DNA of 6,728 nucleotides from an uncultured Prevotella sp. (GCA_902477645.1 CABSIA010000155.1:1-6728), one strand, 5' to 3'. Numbered from the stretch's first letter, positions 1 through 6,230 are shown. The notes: generated from the letters alone by a model not told the origin. Numbers and translations: made by a program.

Positions 1-2045
1 ACGATGAGCTTGCCAAACTCTCGTCTGCCGCAGATGCCGACGCTGCCGTAGCAGCCTATAAGAAGGCTGTTGACGGAATAAACGACGCATACGCCAATGC
101 CGCCGCTTATGAGAAGCTGATTGCGGCTCTCGATTATGCAGAATATGATGCCGGACTCGACTATGCCCCTCTCAACGAGTGGATTGAACAATGCCATACT
201 ATGCTTGATGAGGCAACAGCTTCTACAGAGGAAATTATCGCTGCCGTTGAGCGCATATACTCTCTAATTGAAGAAGGCAGACGCAACCAGCTGCAACCTG
301 GCGACAATGCCACATCGCTGCTTGTTAATCCAGATTTCACCGAATCGGCAGCAGATGTGCCTTATAGCGGCTTTGGCAACTGGAACATCACTGGCACAAA
401 CAATTTTGCCTCAAACGGCAAGCCAAACACGAGCAATGGCGTAGCCGAGGTTTGGGTTAACGCATTTGAGCTTTCACAGACAGTCAGCGGCCTGCAGAAT
501 GGTGTCTATAAGCTCTCGACAAAGGCTTTCTACAGATACCCTGAGAAAAACGCCGACCCGTATGCAGCATACGTGAATGGTGAGGTTGTTGATGTCGAGG
601 TGGCTTCTCTATTTGCCAACGACGGCGAGCAGGGTATTCCAAATGTATTCTCTGGCAGACAGACTGCCTCTCTGGGCAGCAACGAGAAGATCGACGCCGA
701 CGGCGGACATACTCCTAACGACAAGGCAACTGCTGCCAAGTATTTTGAGGCAGGACTCTATCAGACTGATGTTTACGGTGTTGTCACCGACGGTACGCTC
801 ACTGTGGGAATTCATGGAAAGAATGACAACCACTGGGTACTCTGGTCGCCATTCACTCTCGTGTTTGAGGGCAAAGACGCAACAGTGCTTGCCGATGTGT
901 TGCAGAAGGCTATTGCCGAGAGTGGGCTTTTGGAAACAAAGAAACAGGGCAAGGATGTAAAATCTGCTCTTTCTGAGACTCTGGCAGCTGCGCGGAATGC
1001 CGTTAACGGCACAGATGGCGAAGCCATGTTCAACGCTTATGTCGCTTTGAACAAAGCTACAGCTGAGAGCCGTACCAGCATCTCGGCATACGCAGCTCTT
1101 GAACAGGCAAACTCTTTGCTCGCCAACACTATCGACCTTTACCAAGATGATGCCGACACCGCAATCCTCAACGATGCCATAGCTCTCAACAGTTCTGTCA
1201 ATACAGAGCTTAACAACGGCTCTCTGAGCAACGACGAGGCTATGGGCAAGATAAAGACCGTCAACCGCACTATCATCATACTGAAAGCCTCGGCTGCAAG
1301 CGACGACAACGCTGTCGACATGACAGACCTAATAGTGAACCCTGACTTTGTAAACAACAACACCGACGGATGGACTGTTGAGAAGATGGATGCCGTCTGT
1401 GGTGTGCAGAACACCGTATTCGAAGGCTATAACGGCAACTTCGATATCTGCCAGATCATTGAGGGTGCGCCGGAAGGCACATACAAGGTGAGCGTGAACG
1501 GCTTCTACCGCCGCGGCTCATCTGACAACGCAAACTCATGCTATCTCAACGACTCCACAATCATTGGCGCCTCTCTATACGGCAACGGAGCCGACAGCGT
1601 GCAGCTCAGAGACATTGTTTATGTTGACCCTATAGCCACAAGTGCGGGCGAAGGCAGCTGGAAGTTCATCACCGTCAACGAAGAGAAATTCTTCTATCCA
1701 AACGACAGGGCAACTGCACGCAACCGTTTCGACAACATGATCTACGAAAACGAGCTGTTCACCAACGTCGGTGCTGACGGAATACTGAAGATTGGAGTAA
1801 GAAACACCAACAAGGCAAAAGAAGACTGGACTGCAATGTCCAATTTCCGCCTCACATATTATGGTGCTAACAGCTCACATGCCTCAGCAACTGGCATCAG
1901 CGGCATAGGTACAGCCACAGAACGCAAAATTGAGATTTTCACCATTGACGGCGTGCGTGTGAATGCGCCAGTCAAGGGTCTGAACATTATCAAGACCACC
2001 ATTGGCGGCAAGACAACTGTACGCAAGGTGGTATGCGGAAAATAA
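1..2045 (+). CDS. Secreted/surface multidomain protein with two beta-sandwich modules, 3' part only
   Basis: The reading frame is open from the left edge (first full codon at base 3) to TAA at 2043-2045, giving 680 residues. The ATG at 201 is internal, so the true start and any signal peptide lie outside the window. Numbering from base 3: residues 1-100 are Ala/Glu/Leu-rich and helical, like FIVAR-type spacers. Residues ~106-290 and ~443-622 are two related modules. Each starts with an xVNPDF motif, then has a G-x-Y-K-x-S-x-x-x-FYR strand, a PND-x-ATA segment and a DG-x-L-x-(I/V)-G strand, a pattern like galactose-binding or carbohydrate-binding jelly rolls. Residues ~291-440 form another helical spacer. 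The last ~40 residues (IEIFTIDGVRVNAPVKGLNI, then a Lys-rich strand) resemble the short C-terminal tails of secreted Bacteroidales proteins. Binding of glycans outside the cell is an inference; no catalytic motif is visible. The gene is followed directly by a terminator. Confidence 0.9.
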   Translation, partial: DELAKLSSAADADAAVAAYKKAVDGINDAYANAAAYEKLIAALDYAEYDAGLDYAPLNEWIEQCHTMLDEATASTEEIIAAVERIYSLIEEGRRNQLQPGDNATSLLVNPDFTESAADVPYSGFGNWNITGTNNFASNGKPNTSNGVAEVWVNAFELSQTVSGLQNGVYKLSTKAFYRYPEKNADPYAAYVNGEVVDVEVASLFANDGEQGIPNVFSGRQTASLGSNEKIDADGGHTPNDKATAAKYFEAGLYQTDVYGVVTDGTLTVGIHGKNDNHWVLWSPFTLVFEGKDATVLADVLQKAIAESGLLETKKQGKDVKSALSETLAAARNAVNGTDGEAMFNAYVALNKATAESRTSISAYAALEQANSLLANTIDLYQDDADTAILNDAIALNSSVNTELNNGSLSNDEAMGKIKTVNRTIIILKASAASDDNAVDMTDLIVNPDFVNNNTDGWTVEKMDAVCGVQNTVFEGYNGNFDICQIIEGAPEGTYKVSVNGFYRRGSSDNANSCYLNDSTIIGASLYGNGADSVQLRDIVYVDPIATSAGEGSWKFITVNEEKFFYPNDRATARNRFDNMIYENELFTNVGADGILKIGVRNTNKAKEDWTAMSNFRLTYYGANSSHASATGISGIGTATERKIEIFTIDGVRVNAPVKGLNIIKTTIGGKTTVRKVVCGK

Positions 2046-2069
2046 ACAATTAGGACTGTAATATTCAAG

Positions 2070-2114
2070 AGTGCAGACAGCTGACACAGATTACTGTGCG
2101 CTGCCTGCACTTTT
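2070..2114 (+). terminator. Rho-independent terminator of the surface-protein gene
   Basis: A 12-bp stem with one mismatch (2070-2081 with 2100-2111) encloses a second 5-bp stem (CACAG 2085-2089 with CTGTG 2094-2098) around an ATTA loop. It is followed by a short T run (2111-2114). It begins 25 bases after the TAA of the upstream gene, which fits an intrinsic terminator for plus-strand transcription. Confidence 0.8.
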
Positions 2115-2128
2115 GTATTCTGTATCTA

Positions 2129-2330
2129 GAGGGTGTATCAAAATTCAATTTTAGTTCAGATAAACTTTTGATTTGAAACTTGAACATCCATAAAGGCAAA
2201 AAAAAGAGTCGTATCATTACTCAAAACAGAGTTTGATACGACTTCGTAAATGGAGTTGCGGATTTAAGGTACAAGACATATAAAGAGTGGGAATAGCATC
2301 AGATAGAAATCATTTATACATTTACAATTT
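2129..2330. mobile_element. Possible insertion-sequence end remnant
   Basis: The stretch GAGGGTGTATCAAAA at 2129-2143 resembles the terminal inverted repeats of some Bacteroidetes insertion sequences (IS1182-like ends of the type GAGGGTGTnTCAAAA, from memory). About 60 bases inside it is a strong hairpin carrying the same GTATCA core, as expected for a transposase terminator close to an IS end. No transposase remains: the longest minus-strand frame (2217-2309) is only about 30 codons without a start. The second end and any target duplication were not found, so the right boundary is a guess and the family assignment is tentative. Confidence 0.35.
2198..2243 (-). terminator. Strong intrinsic terminator on the minus strand
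   Basis: A perfect 10-bp stem (AGTCGTATCA 2207-2216 with TGATACGACT 2234-2243) is extended by an inner 4-bp stem (ACTC 2219-2222 with GAGT 2229-2232) and a six-base loop. On the minus strand it is followed by eight T residues (the A run at 2198-2205). This is a textbook intrinsic terminator for leftward transcription. It could end read-through from trmB about 400 bases downstream of that gene, or it could be the terminator of a lost transposase. Confidence 0.75.
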
Positions 2331-2356
2331 TCTCCATTAGAATATTGGCGTAATAA

Positions 2357-2409
2357 AAATATAGCGGCTGACACTTTCTGAAAGTCCTGTAATGTTGGCC
2401 GCTATATTT
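2357..2409. terminator. Perfect 12-bp inverted repeat, probably a two-way terminator
   Basis: AAATATAGCGGC at 2357-2368 is exactly complementary to 2398-2409. An inner hairpin (ACTTT 2373-2377 with AAAGT 2381-2385) sits in the loop. A residues precede the left arm and the right arm ends in TTT, so the structure could act in either direction between the convergent genes. The interior is long (29 bases), so a non-terminator role is possible. Confidence 0.5.
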
Positions 2410-2489
2410 ACAGCTATGCAATGTTAAAAAACATAACTTATGCTATTATGCTTTTGCCCTTTATTCGCAAGCTCATCAGCATGCAGTCA

Positions 2490-2570
2490 GGGCGCATTGC
2501 TACGAGCACTCGTTACCCCGGGCTATGCGCCTGCTACCCCTTCGGGGGCGCATAGTACACAATTATTGTG
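2490..2570. repeat. GC-rich structured intergenic repeat
   Basis: A GC-rich island lies in AT-rich surroundings. It contains ACGAG-CA-CTCGT (2502-2513), a stem CTATGCGCC (2523-2531) with GGCGCATAG (2547-2555), a CCCC-TTC-GGGG hairpin inside that stem, and a final CACAA-TTA-TTGTG hairpin (2558-2570). A second GGCGCAT at 2491-2497 can pair with the same ATGCGCC (2525-2531), so two folds exclude each other. There is no coding frame of note. It resembles dispersed palindromic repeats of Bacteroidales genomes; copies elsewhere cannot be checked from this window. Confidence 0.5.
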
Positions 2571-2640
2571 CAAGTTATTTTTGTATATTACTATAAGTAA
2601 ATGAACAAAATCAAAACGATATTATATTCAACCTGCAAAT

Positions 2641-3414
2641 TCATGACTTGCTTTTTATCTTCCCGCTCCTACCCTCACGGCTGTAGCTTCTGTAGTCGTC
2701 GTACTCTATCTCGACATCAGGCTCGGTAAGCACTGCGTCCTTCGGCAGATGGAATTTTATGTATTTTATATCCAGTCCCCTGCCGAGCCACATCGACTCG
2801 TAGTATGTTCTGATGCCGAGAATGTTTCTGGTATCGTCATCAAGATTACCGTCGTGGTACAGGTCTTTGGTGGAGATCTCTACCGGCAACTTGTTTTCCC
2901 TTACCATCTCGCATGTATAGGTAAAGAGGAAGTTGGAGTCGGTCTTAAGATGTATCAGTCCGCCGTCAACGAGAAATCTGCGGTAGCGCTCAAGGAAATA
3001 TGTGGACGTAAGCCTTTTCCGCTCATTCTTCATCTGCGGGTCGCTGAATGTCAGCCATATCTCCTGAACCTCGCCGGGCGCAAAGAAACGGTCGATAATC
3101 TCAATGTTGGTTCTCAGGAAGGCAACATTGCCAAGCCCTGCATCCAGTGCTGCCTTGGCACCAGTCCACATACGCGCGCCCTTTATGTCGACACCGATGA
3201 AGTTGGTGTCGGGAAACATTTTTGCCAGCCCCACGGCATATTCACCCTTTCCGCATCCTAATTCAAGGACTATGGGGTTATCGTTTTTAAAATAATCCTC
3301 ACGCCAACGCCCTTTCATTTCGAAAGGCACATTGTCTATCACCGAGTACGGATATTGGAACACGTTCCTGAACGTCTCCATTTCCGCAAATTTAGCAAGT
3401 TTTCCTTTTCCCAT
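2641..3414 (-). CDS. trmB: tRNA (guanine-N7-)-methyltransferase TrmB
   Basis: A protein of 257 residues that transfers a methyl group from S-adenosylmethionine to N7 of guanine 46 in the variable loop of tRNAs, a cytoplasmic tRNA modification. Visible family features, in order: the SAM-binding loop ELGCGKGEY (51-59), the acidic VDIKG at the end of the second strand (75-79), the SDPQMKNERKR segment (124-134) matching the family's PDPWPKxRHxKRR catalytic region in a variant form, the KTDS strand (157-160), and a C-terminal TxYE motif as TYYES (203-207). Length is somewhat above the roughly 210-240 residues common in the family; the extra is a basic tail of about 20 residues. The ATG at 3412-3414 is the natural start, with MGKGKLAKFAEM typical of Bacteroidetes members. 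There is no clear Shine-Dalgarno site or own promoter. It lies 157 bases after ilvE in the same direction, so co-transcription is likely. Confidence 0.95.
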   Translation of the reverse strand: MGKGKLAKFAEMETFRNVFQYPYSVIDNVPFEMKGRWREDYFKNDNPIVLELGCGKGEYAVGLAKMFPDTNFIGVDIKGARMWTGAKAALDAGLGNVAFLRTNIEIIDRFFAPGEVQEIWLTFSDPQMKNERKRLTSTYFLERYRRFLVDGGLIHLKTDSNFLFTYTCEMVRENKLPVEISTKDLYHDGNLDDDTRNILGIRTYYESMWLGRGLDIKYIKFHLPKDAVLTEPDVEIEYDDYRSYSREGRSGKIKSKS

Positions 3415-3432
3415 GTTTCTATTTATAAAAAT

Positions 3433-3460
3433 GAAGAATGAAGAGTGAAGAGTGAAGAGT
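3433..3460. repeat. Tandem heptamer array (4 x GAAGAGT-type)
   Basis: Four consecutive seven-base units run here: GAAGAAT at 3433-3439, then GAAGAGT at 3440-3446, 3447-3453 and 3454-3460. It lies about 20 bases upstream of the trmB start. It is the reverse complement of the arrays at 3483-3503 and 3553-3578, so a transcript could form long hairpins with either. Confidence 0.85.
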
Positions 3461-3482
3461 CAAATGCCAAGAAGACAAATGA

Positions 3483-3503
3483 ATTCTTCGTTCTTCACTC
3501 TTC
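3483..3503. repeat. Inverted heptamer array, middle copy
   Basis: Three units, ATTCTTC, GTTCTTC and ACTCTTC, form the complement of the GAAGARY heptamers at 3433-3460. The first 15 bases (ATTCTTCGTTCTTCA, 3483-3497) recur exactly at 3553-3567. The two copies therefore form a direct repeat on either side of the palindrome at 3522-3545. Confidence 0.8.
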
Positions 3504-3521
3504 ATTTGTTTGTTTGCTTGC

Positions 3522-3545
3522 GGCCGCTACACGTAGCGGCCCTAC
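3522..3545 (-). repeat. GTAG-headed palindrome, REP-like
   Basis: Read on the minus strand, GTAG (3545-3542) is followed by a perfect 9-bp palindrome, GGCCGCTAC (3541-3533), GT, then GTAGCGGCC (3530-3522). A GTAG head joined to a GC-rich hairpin is the layout of REP sequences handled by RAYT (REP-associated tyrosine) transposases, as in Pseudomonas. No transposase is in the window. In the ilvE-trmB transcript it would form a stable stem-loop without a T run, so it may slow decay or partly uncouple the genes rather than terminate. Confidence 0.55.
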
Positions 3546-3552
3546 AACTTTC

Positions 3553-3578
3553 ATTCTTCGTTCTTCATTCTTCACTCT
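3553..3578. repeat. Inverted heptamer array overlapping the ilvE stop
   Basis: Units ATTCTTC (3553), GTTCTTC (3560), ATTCTTC (3567) and a partial ACTCT (3574-3578) continue the array family. The ilvE stop codon (TGA, complement of 3572-3574) and the final Glu codon lie within it, so the repeat defines the last codons of that gene. Confidence 0.8.
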
Positions 3579-4588
3579 ATAACCACTGTTGTCCAGCCGT
3601 GCTTATCCTCTACAGTGCCATACTGTATGCCTCTCAGTGTGTTGTACAGTTTTGTTGACCAAGGACCAGGCTTCTCTCCAAAATTGTAGACTTTACCGGT
3701 ATCGAGATCGTCGAGATGTGAAATTGGCGAGATAACGGCTGCCGTACCACATGCTCCCGCCTCCTCGAATGTGTCGAGCTCTTCTTCGGGCACTGGTCTC
3801 TGCTCAACCGTCATTCCGAGGTCCTCAGCAATCTGCATAAGGCTCTTGTTGGTTATTGAGGGCAATATCGATGACGATTTCGGAGTAACATACGTGTTGT
3901 TCTTAATTCCGAAGAAGTTTGCGGCACCGCACTCATCGACATATTTCTTTTCTTTCGAGTCGAGATAAAACTCGCTGGCATATCCTTTCTCGTGTGCTAT
4001 GGCATTGGCTTTCAGGCTTGCGGCATAGTTTCCGCCAACCTTATAGATACCAGTTCCGAGAGGTGCGGCACGGTCATAATCACGTATGATTACATACGGG
4101 TTGCTTGAGAAACCGCCTTTGAAATAAGGCCCTACAGGTGTTACGAAAATCAGGAACATATACTCCTTTGACGGATGCACACCAACCTGTGCGCTTGTTC
4201 CGATAAGCAGCGGGCGGATGTAGAGTGTAGCTCCGCTCTCGTATGTCGGTATGTATTCCTGGTTTAGGCGCACAACTTTTTTCACCATCTCCTCAAACAG
4301 CTCTGTCGGAACCTCCGGCATCATAATGCCACGGCTTGTGCTTTGCAGGCGCGCGGCATTCTCAGCCATACGGAACACCCTAACCTTTCCGTCCGGACAT
4401 CTGTAGGCCTTCAGTCCCTCGAAAGCCTCCTGCCCGTAGTGCAGACATGTCGCAGCCATGTGCATGTTGATATATTCGTCGGAGCAAACTTCAATTTCAC
4501 CCCATTTGCCGTCGCGATAGTAGCAGCGTACATTGTAGGCAGTTCTTATATGACAAATCGACAGATTTGCCCAGTCTAAATTCTTCAT
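3572..4588 (-). CDS. ilvE: Branched-chain amino acid aminotransferase (BCAT)
   Basis: A PLP-dependent fold-type IV (class IV) aminotransferase that interconverts valine, leucine and isoleucine with their 2-oxo acids, using glutamate/2-oxoglutarate; cytoplasmic. I choose the ATG at 4586-4588 (338 residues) over the upstream in-frame ATG at 4636. The family's N-terminus starts at MKNLDWANLSICHIRTAYNV, the extra 16 residues are low complexity, and the promoter lies across the upstream start. Motifs: YGQEAFEGLKAYR (51-63), RPLLIG (125-130), the active-site lysine K183 in YKVGGNYAASL (182-192), VDECGAANFF (217-226, the family's E-x-G-x-x-N segment) and GTAAVISP (281-288) near the phosphate site. 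This is the eukaryote-like long BCAT group common in Bacteroidetes. It is flanked by xseA upstream (84 bases) and trmB downstream (157 bases), with no other ilv genes, so it seems to act as a stand-alone transaminase gene. Confidence 0.95.
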   Translation of the reverse strand: MKNLDWANLSICHIRTAYNVRCYYRDGKWGEIEVCSDEYINMHMAATCLHYGQEAFEGLKAYRCPDGKVRVFRMAENAARLQSTSRGIMMPEVPTELFEEMVKKVVRLNQEYIPTYESGATLYIRPLLIGTSAQVGVHPSKEYMFLIFVTPVGPYFKGGFSSNPYVIIRDYDRAAPLGTGIYKVGGNYAASLKANAIAHEKGYASEFYLDSKEKKYVDECGAANFFGIKNNTYVTPKSSSILPSITNKSLMQIAEDLGMTVEQRPVPEEELDTFEEAGACGTAAVISPISHLDDLDTGKVYNFGEKPGPWSTKLYNTLRGIQYGTVEDKHGWTTVVIE

Positions 4589-4624
4589 ATATTTATTTTT
4601 TTGTTTGTATGTCACTTCTTGGTG

Positions 4625-4655
4625 CAAAAGTAACAATTATTATTATCACCTGCAA
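4625..4655 (-). promoter_or_regulatory. Bacteroidetes-type promoter of ilvE
   Basis: On the minus strand the -7 box TACTTTTG (4632-4625) fits TAnnTTTG exactly. TTG at 4655-4653 lies 20 bases upstream as the -33 element; a nearby TTTG at 4659-4656 is an alternative with 23-base spacing. Transcription would start near 4618, leaving a leader of about 30 bases before the ATG at 4588. A start here excludes the upstream ATG at 4636 from the transcript. Confidence 0.7.
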
Positions 4656-4672
4656 CAAAAAAATGCGATTAT

Positions 4673-5965
4673 TTATTTTTTCACTACCGATTTGACACTT
4701 CCCGAGGCTGTTATGGTGACAATCTCATCGCCGCAGCGGAGTTTTCCGACATCTTTCAACAACTTGCCGTTACGGGTTGTTATGGTAAATCCGCGTTGCA
4801 GCATCAGCTTTGGGTCAAGCGGTTTTATCCGTTGTTCTATCAAGTCGAGTTTATGCCGCCGCACCATAAACATTGTCTTCATGGCCTGCTGCAGACGAGT
4901 GTTCAGATTTTCTATATTTGCGAGCCTTGCGGTTTTCACCGTAGAGAAGAGCAGCGGTATCCGTTCGGAAATTCTCCCGATGCGAAGTTTCTCGGTCTGC
5001 ATCCTGTAAGCCAATGAGTTGGCAATTCTTGTAGCAGCATTGTCAAGACGTGTCAGCACCTTAACAAGATTGTCGACAAGGAAATCGGCGGCGGCAGTTG
5101 GCGTCTTGACATGATGCCACGCCACCATGTCGAGAATGCTCTCGTCACGGTCGTGACCTATACCCGTAATTACGGGCAATGGGAAATTCGCCACATTCTC
5201 TCCAAGCCTCAACGTGTCGAAACCGCTGAGGTCGGCAGTGGCGCCTCCGCCGCGTATTATCACGACAACATCAAAATCATCGGCCACACCGTTTATGGCA
5301 TCAAGCGCCGCCACGACAGACTCCTCTACCTGCTCTCCCTGCATGGTGGCGGCAAAAAGGCGTGTGGCGAATTTAAAGTTATATGGATTGTCGGCAAGAT
5401 GGTTACAAAAGTCGCCATAGCCTGCGGCATTGGCACTCGAGATAACAGCTATGCGCTGCGCAAACACAGGAAGCGTGAGCTGCCGCTGCATGTCGAAAAC
5501 GCCCTGTGCCTTAAGCTCACGGATAATCGCCATGCGCCTCACCGCCATGTCGCCAAGTGTGAACGCGGGGTCTATATCGGATATAATCCATGAAAAACCG
5601 TAAGCCTCATGGAAATCGGGCGACACCTGGAGCATCACTTTCATTCCTGCGTGCGGCAACTGTCCTGTAGCTCTGACAAAAACGCTCTTTATTCCAGTCC
5701 ATCTATTTTTCCAGCACTTTGCCGAAGCACGTGCCACGGGAGTTGCCGAAAGCTCATCTTTCTGAACAAGCTCCATATAACAGTGCCCACGAACCTCACG
5801 TGCCTCAGAAATCTCCGCCTCAAGCCAAAAAGGACCTTGCAGATTGTCTTCCAATGTGTTGCGGACAAGGTTATTAAGCTGATATAGGGTAAGCCCCCCT
5901 GCCCCCCGGTGGTGGGTGCCGCTAAATTCAGGTGAAGATTGTGAGAATAATGAGAAAGAATCCAT
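4673..5965 (-). CDS. xseA: Exodeoxyribonuclease VII large subunit
   Basis: The catalytic subunit (430 residues) of exonuclease VII, which degrades single-stranded DNA from both ends into short oligonucleotides and acts with XseB. An N-terminal OB-fold runs from about 25 to 130 (LTLYQLNNLV onward). The nuclease domain follows: RIAVISSANAAGYGDF (171-186), IIRGGGATADLSGFD (236-250) and GIGHDRDESILD (268-279). By my alignment D185, R238, H271 and D274 match the Asp, Arg, His and Asp essential in the E. coli enzyme. TPTAAADFLV (288-297) leads into a coiled-coil region (~300-385), and the family's C-terminal DPKLMLQRGF (384-393) is present. Odd point: residues ~18-25 (HRGAGG region) are encoded by a C-rich intergenic-type repeat (5891-5915). 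The ATG at 5963-5965 is the only usable start upstream of the OB-fold. It lies 28 bases after xseB in the same direction. Confidence 0.95.
   Translation of the reverse strand: MDSFSLFSQSSPEFSGTHHRGAGGLTLYQLNNLVRNTLEDNLQGPFWLEAEISEAREVRGHCYMELVQKDELSATPVARASAKCWKNRWTGIKSVFVRATGQLPHAGMKVMLQVSPDFHEAYGFSWIISDIDPAFTLGDMAVRRMAIIRELKAQGVFDMQRQLTLPVFAQRIAVISSANAAGYGDFCNHLADNPYNFKFATRLFAATMQGEQVEESVVAALDAINGVADDFDVVVIIRGGGATADLSGFDTLRLGENVANFPLPVITGIGHDRDESILDMVAWHHVKTPTAAADFLVDNLVKVLTRLDNAATRIANSLAYRMQTEKLRIGRISERIPLLFSTVKTARLANIENLNTRLQQAMKTMFMVRRHKLDLIEQRIKPLDPKLMLQRGFTITTRNGKLLKDVGKLRCGDEIVTITASGSVKSVVKK
5891..5915 (+). repeat. Half copy of C-rich repeat inside xseA
   Basis: AAGCCCCCCTGCCCCCC at 5891-5907 matches AAGCCCCCATGCCCCCC at 6255-6271 with one change in 17 bases, in the same orientation. 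Both are followed by a G/T-rich run. Here the right half of the element (seen at 6291-6321) is missing, and the copy is translated on the other strand as part of the XseA N-terminus. Confidence 0.7.
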
Positions 5966-5993
5966 AATGGTGAGTTTTTAAGGTTATGATGCC

Positions 5994-6164
5994 CTACAAA
6001 ATCTTACTGATTTCCTCTTCTGTCTTTGTAAGTTTGTCACGGCAGAAACCGATAAGTTTCTGCGCCTCCTTGAGTTTTGTCTCAAGCTGGTCGAGGTCGA
6101 GAGTCCCTTTTTCCATAGCGCTCACTATCTCCTCGAGCTGCCTCATTGCTTCTTCGTACTTCAT
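5994..6164 (-). CDS. xseB: Exodeoxyribonuclease VII small subunit
   Basis: A 56-residue protein from ATG (complement of 6162-6164) to TAG (complement of 5994-5996), short enough to be lost to length cut-offs. It starts MKYEEAMRQLEEIVSAMEKG and continues TLDLDQLETKLKEAQKLI, the family signature (Y-E-x-A-x-x-x-L-E-x-I-V-x-x-x-E-x-G-x-L-x-L-x-x-x-L). The small subunit forms a helical hairpin and binds, in several copies, the coiled coil of XseA. Almost the whole protein is predicted helical and rich in Lys/Glu. It is slightly shorter than E. coli XseB (80 residues), with a trimmed C-terminus as in other Bacteroidetes. xseA follows after 28 bases and the promoter at 6190-6221 lies just upstream, so this is the first gene of an xseBA operon. 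Confidence 0.93.
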   Translation of the reverse strand: MKYEEAMRQLEEIVSAMEKGTLDLDQLETKLKEAQKLIGFCRDKLTKTEEEISKIL

Positions 6165-6189
6165 AGTCAAAATAATTTTCGCATTTATG

Positions 6190-6221
6190 CAAAAGTAATG
6201 AAAAAAACGCTATGAACCAAA
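6190..6221 (-). promoter_or_regulatory. Bacteroidetes-type promoter of xseBA
   Basis: On the minus strand a TTTG -33 element (6221-6218) is separated by exactly 20 bases from a -7 box TACTTTTG (6197-6190), a full match to the TTTG / TAnnTTTG consensus. The start would fall near 6183, about 20 bases before the xseB ATG. The -7 box is identical to that of ilvE. Confidence 0.75.
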
Positions 6222-6230
6222 TAATTTTAT

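Larger units (their letters stand above)
2046..2640. other. Gene-free convergent intergenic region
   Basis: This stretch of about 595 bases lies between the convergent surface-protein gene and trmB. I find no credible gene in any frame. It holds, in order, a terminator for the left gene (2070-2114), a possible insertion-sequence end with a minus-strand terminator (2129-2243), a perfect 12-bp hairpin (2357-2409) and a GC-rich structured repeat (2490-2570). The last 70 bases (2571-2640) are AT-rich, with nothing recognisable. Several hairpins between convergent genes fit two-way transcription termination, but the amount of structure is more than termination needs and suggests accumulated repeat debris. 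Confidence 0.8.

Noticed and set aside
609..1145. 178-codon minus-strand frame
   Set aside because: It is antisense to the surface-protein gene and has Cys/Ser/Arg-rich, unfamily-like composition.
2217..2309. About 30 open minus-strand codons before the hairpin, considered as a transposase C-terminus
   Set aside because: It is too short, has no usable context, and does not show a motif I can tie to a transposase; kept only as weak support for an IS remnant.
2340..2570. tRNA or other classical RNA gene in the structured intergenic region
   Set aside because: The hairpins do not assemble into a tRNA cloverleaf and no T-loop or CCA-type end is seen.
2749..3261. 170-codon plus-strand frame
   Set aside because: It is antisense to trmB, whose family motifs are clear; the frame is an antisense shadow.
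3433..3578. Possible CRISPR array
   Set aside because: The units are seven bases long and tandem or inverted without unique spacers, and there are no cas genes.
4589..4636. N-terminal extension of ilvE from an upstream in-frame ATG
   Set aside because: The 16 extra residues are low complexity, the family starts at MKNLDWANL, and the predicted transcription start near 4618 lies downstream of that ATG.
5111..5593. 160-codon plus-strand frame
   Set aside because: It is antisense to the conserved catalytic region of xseA.
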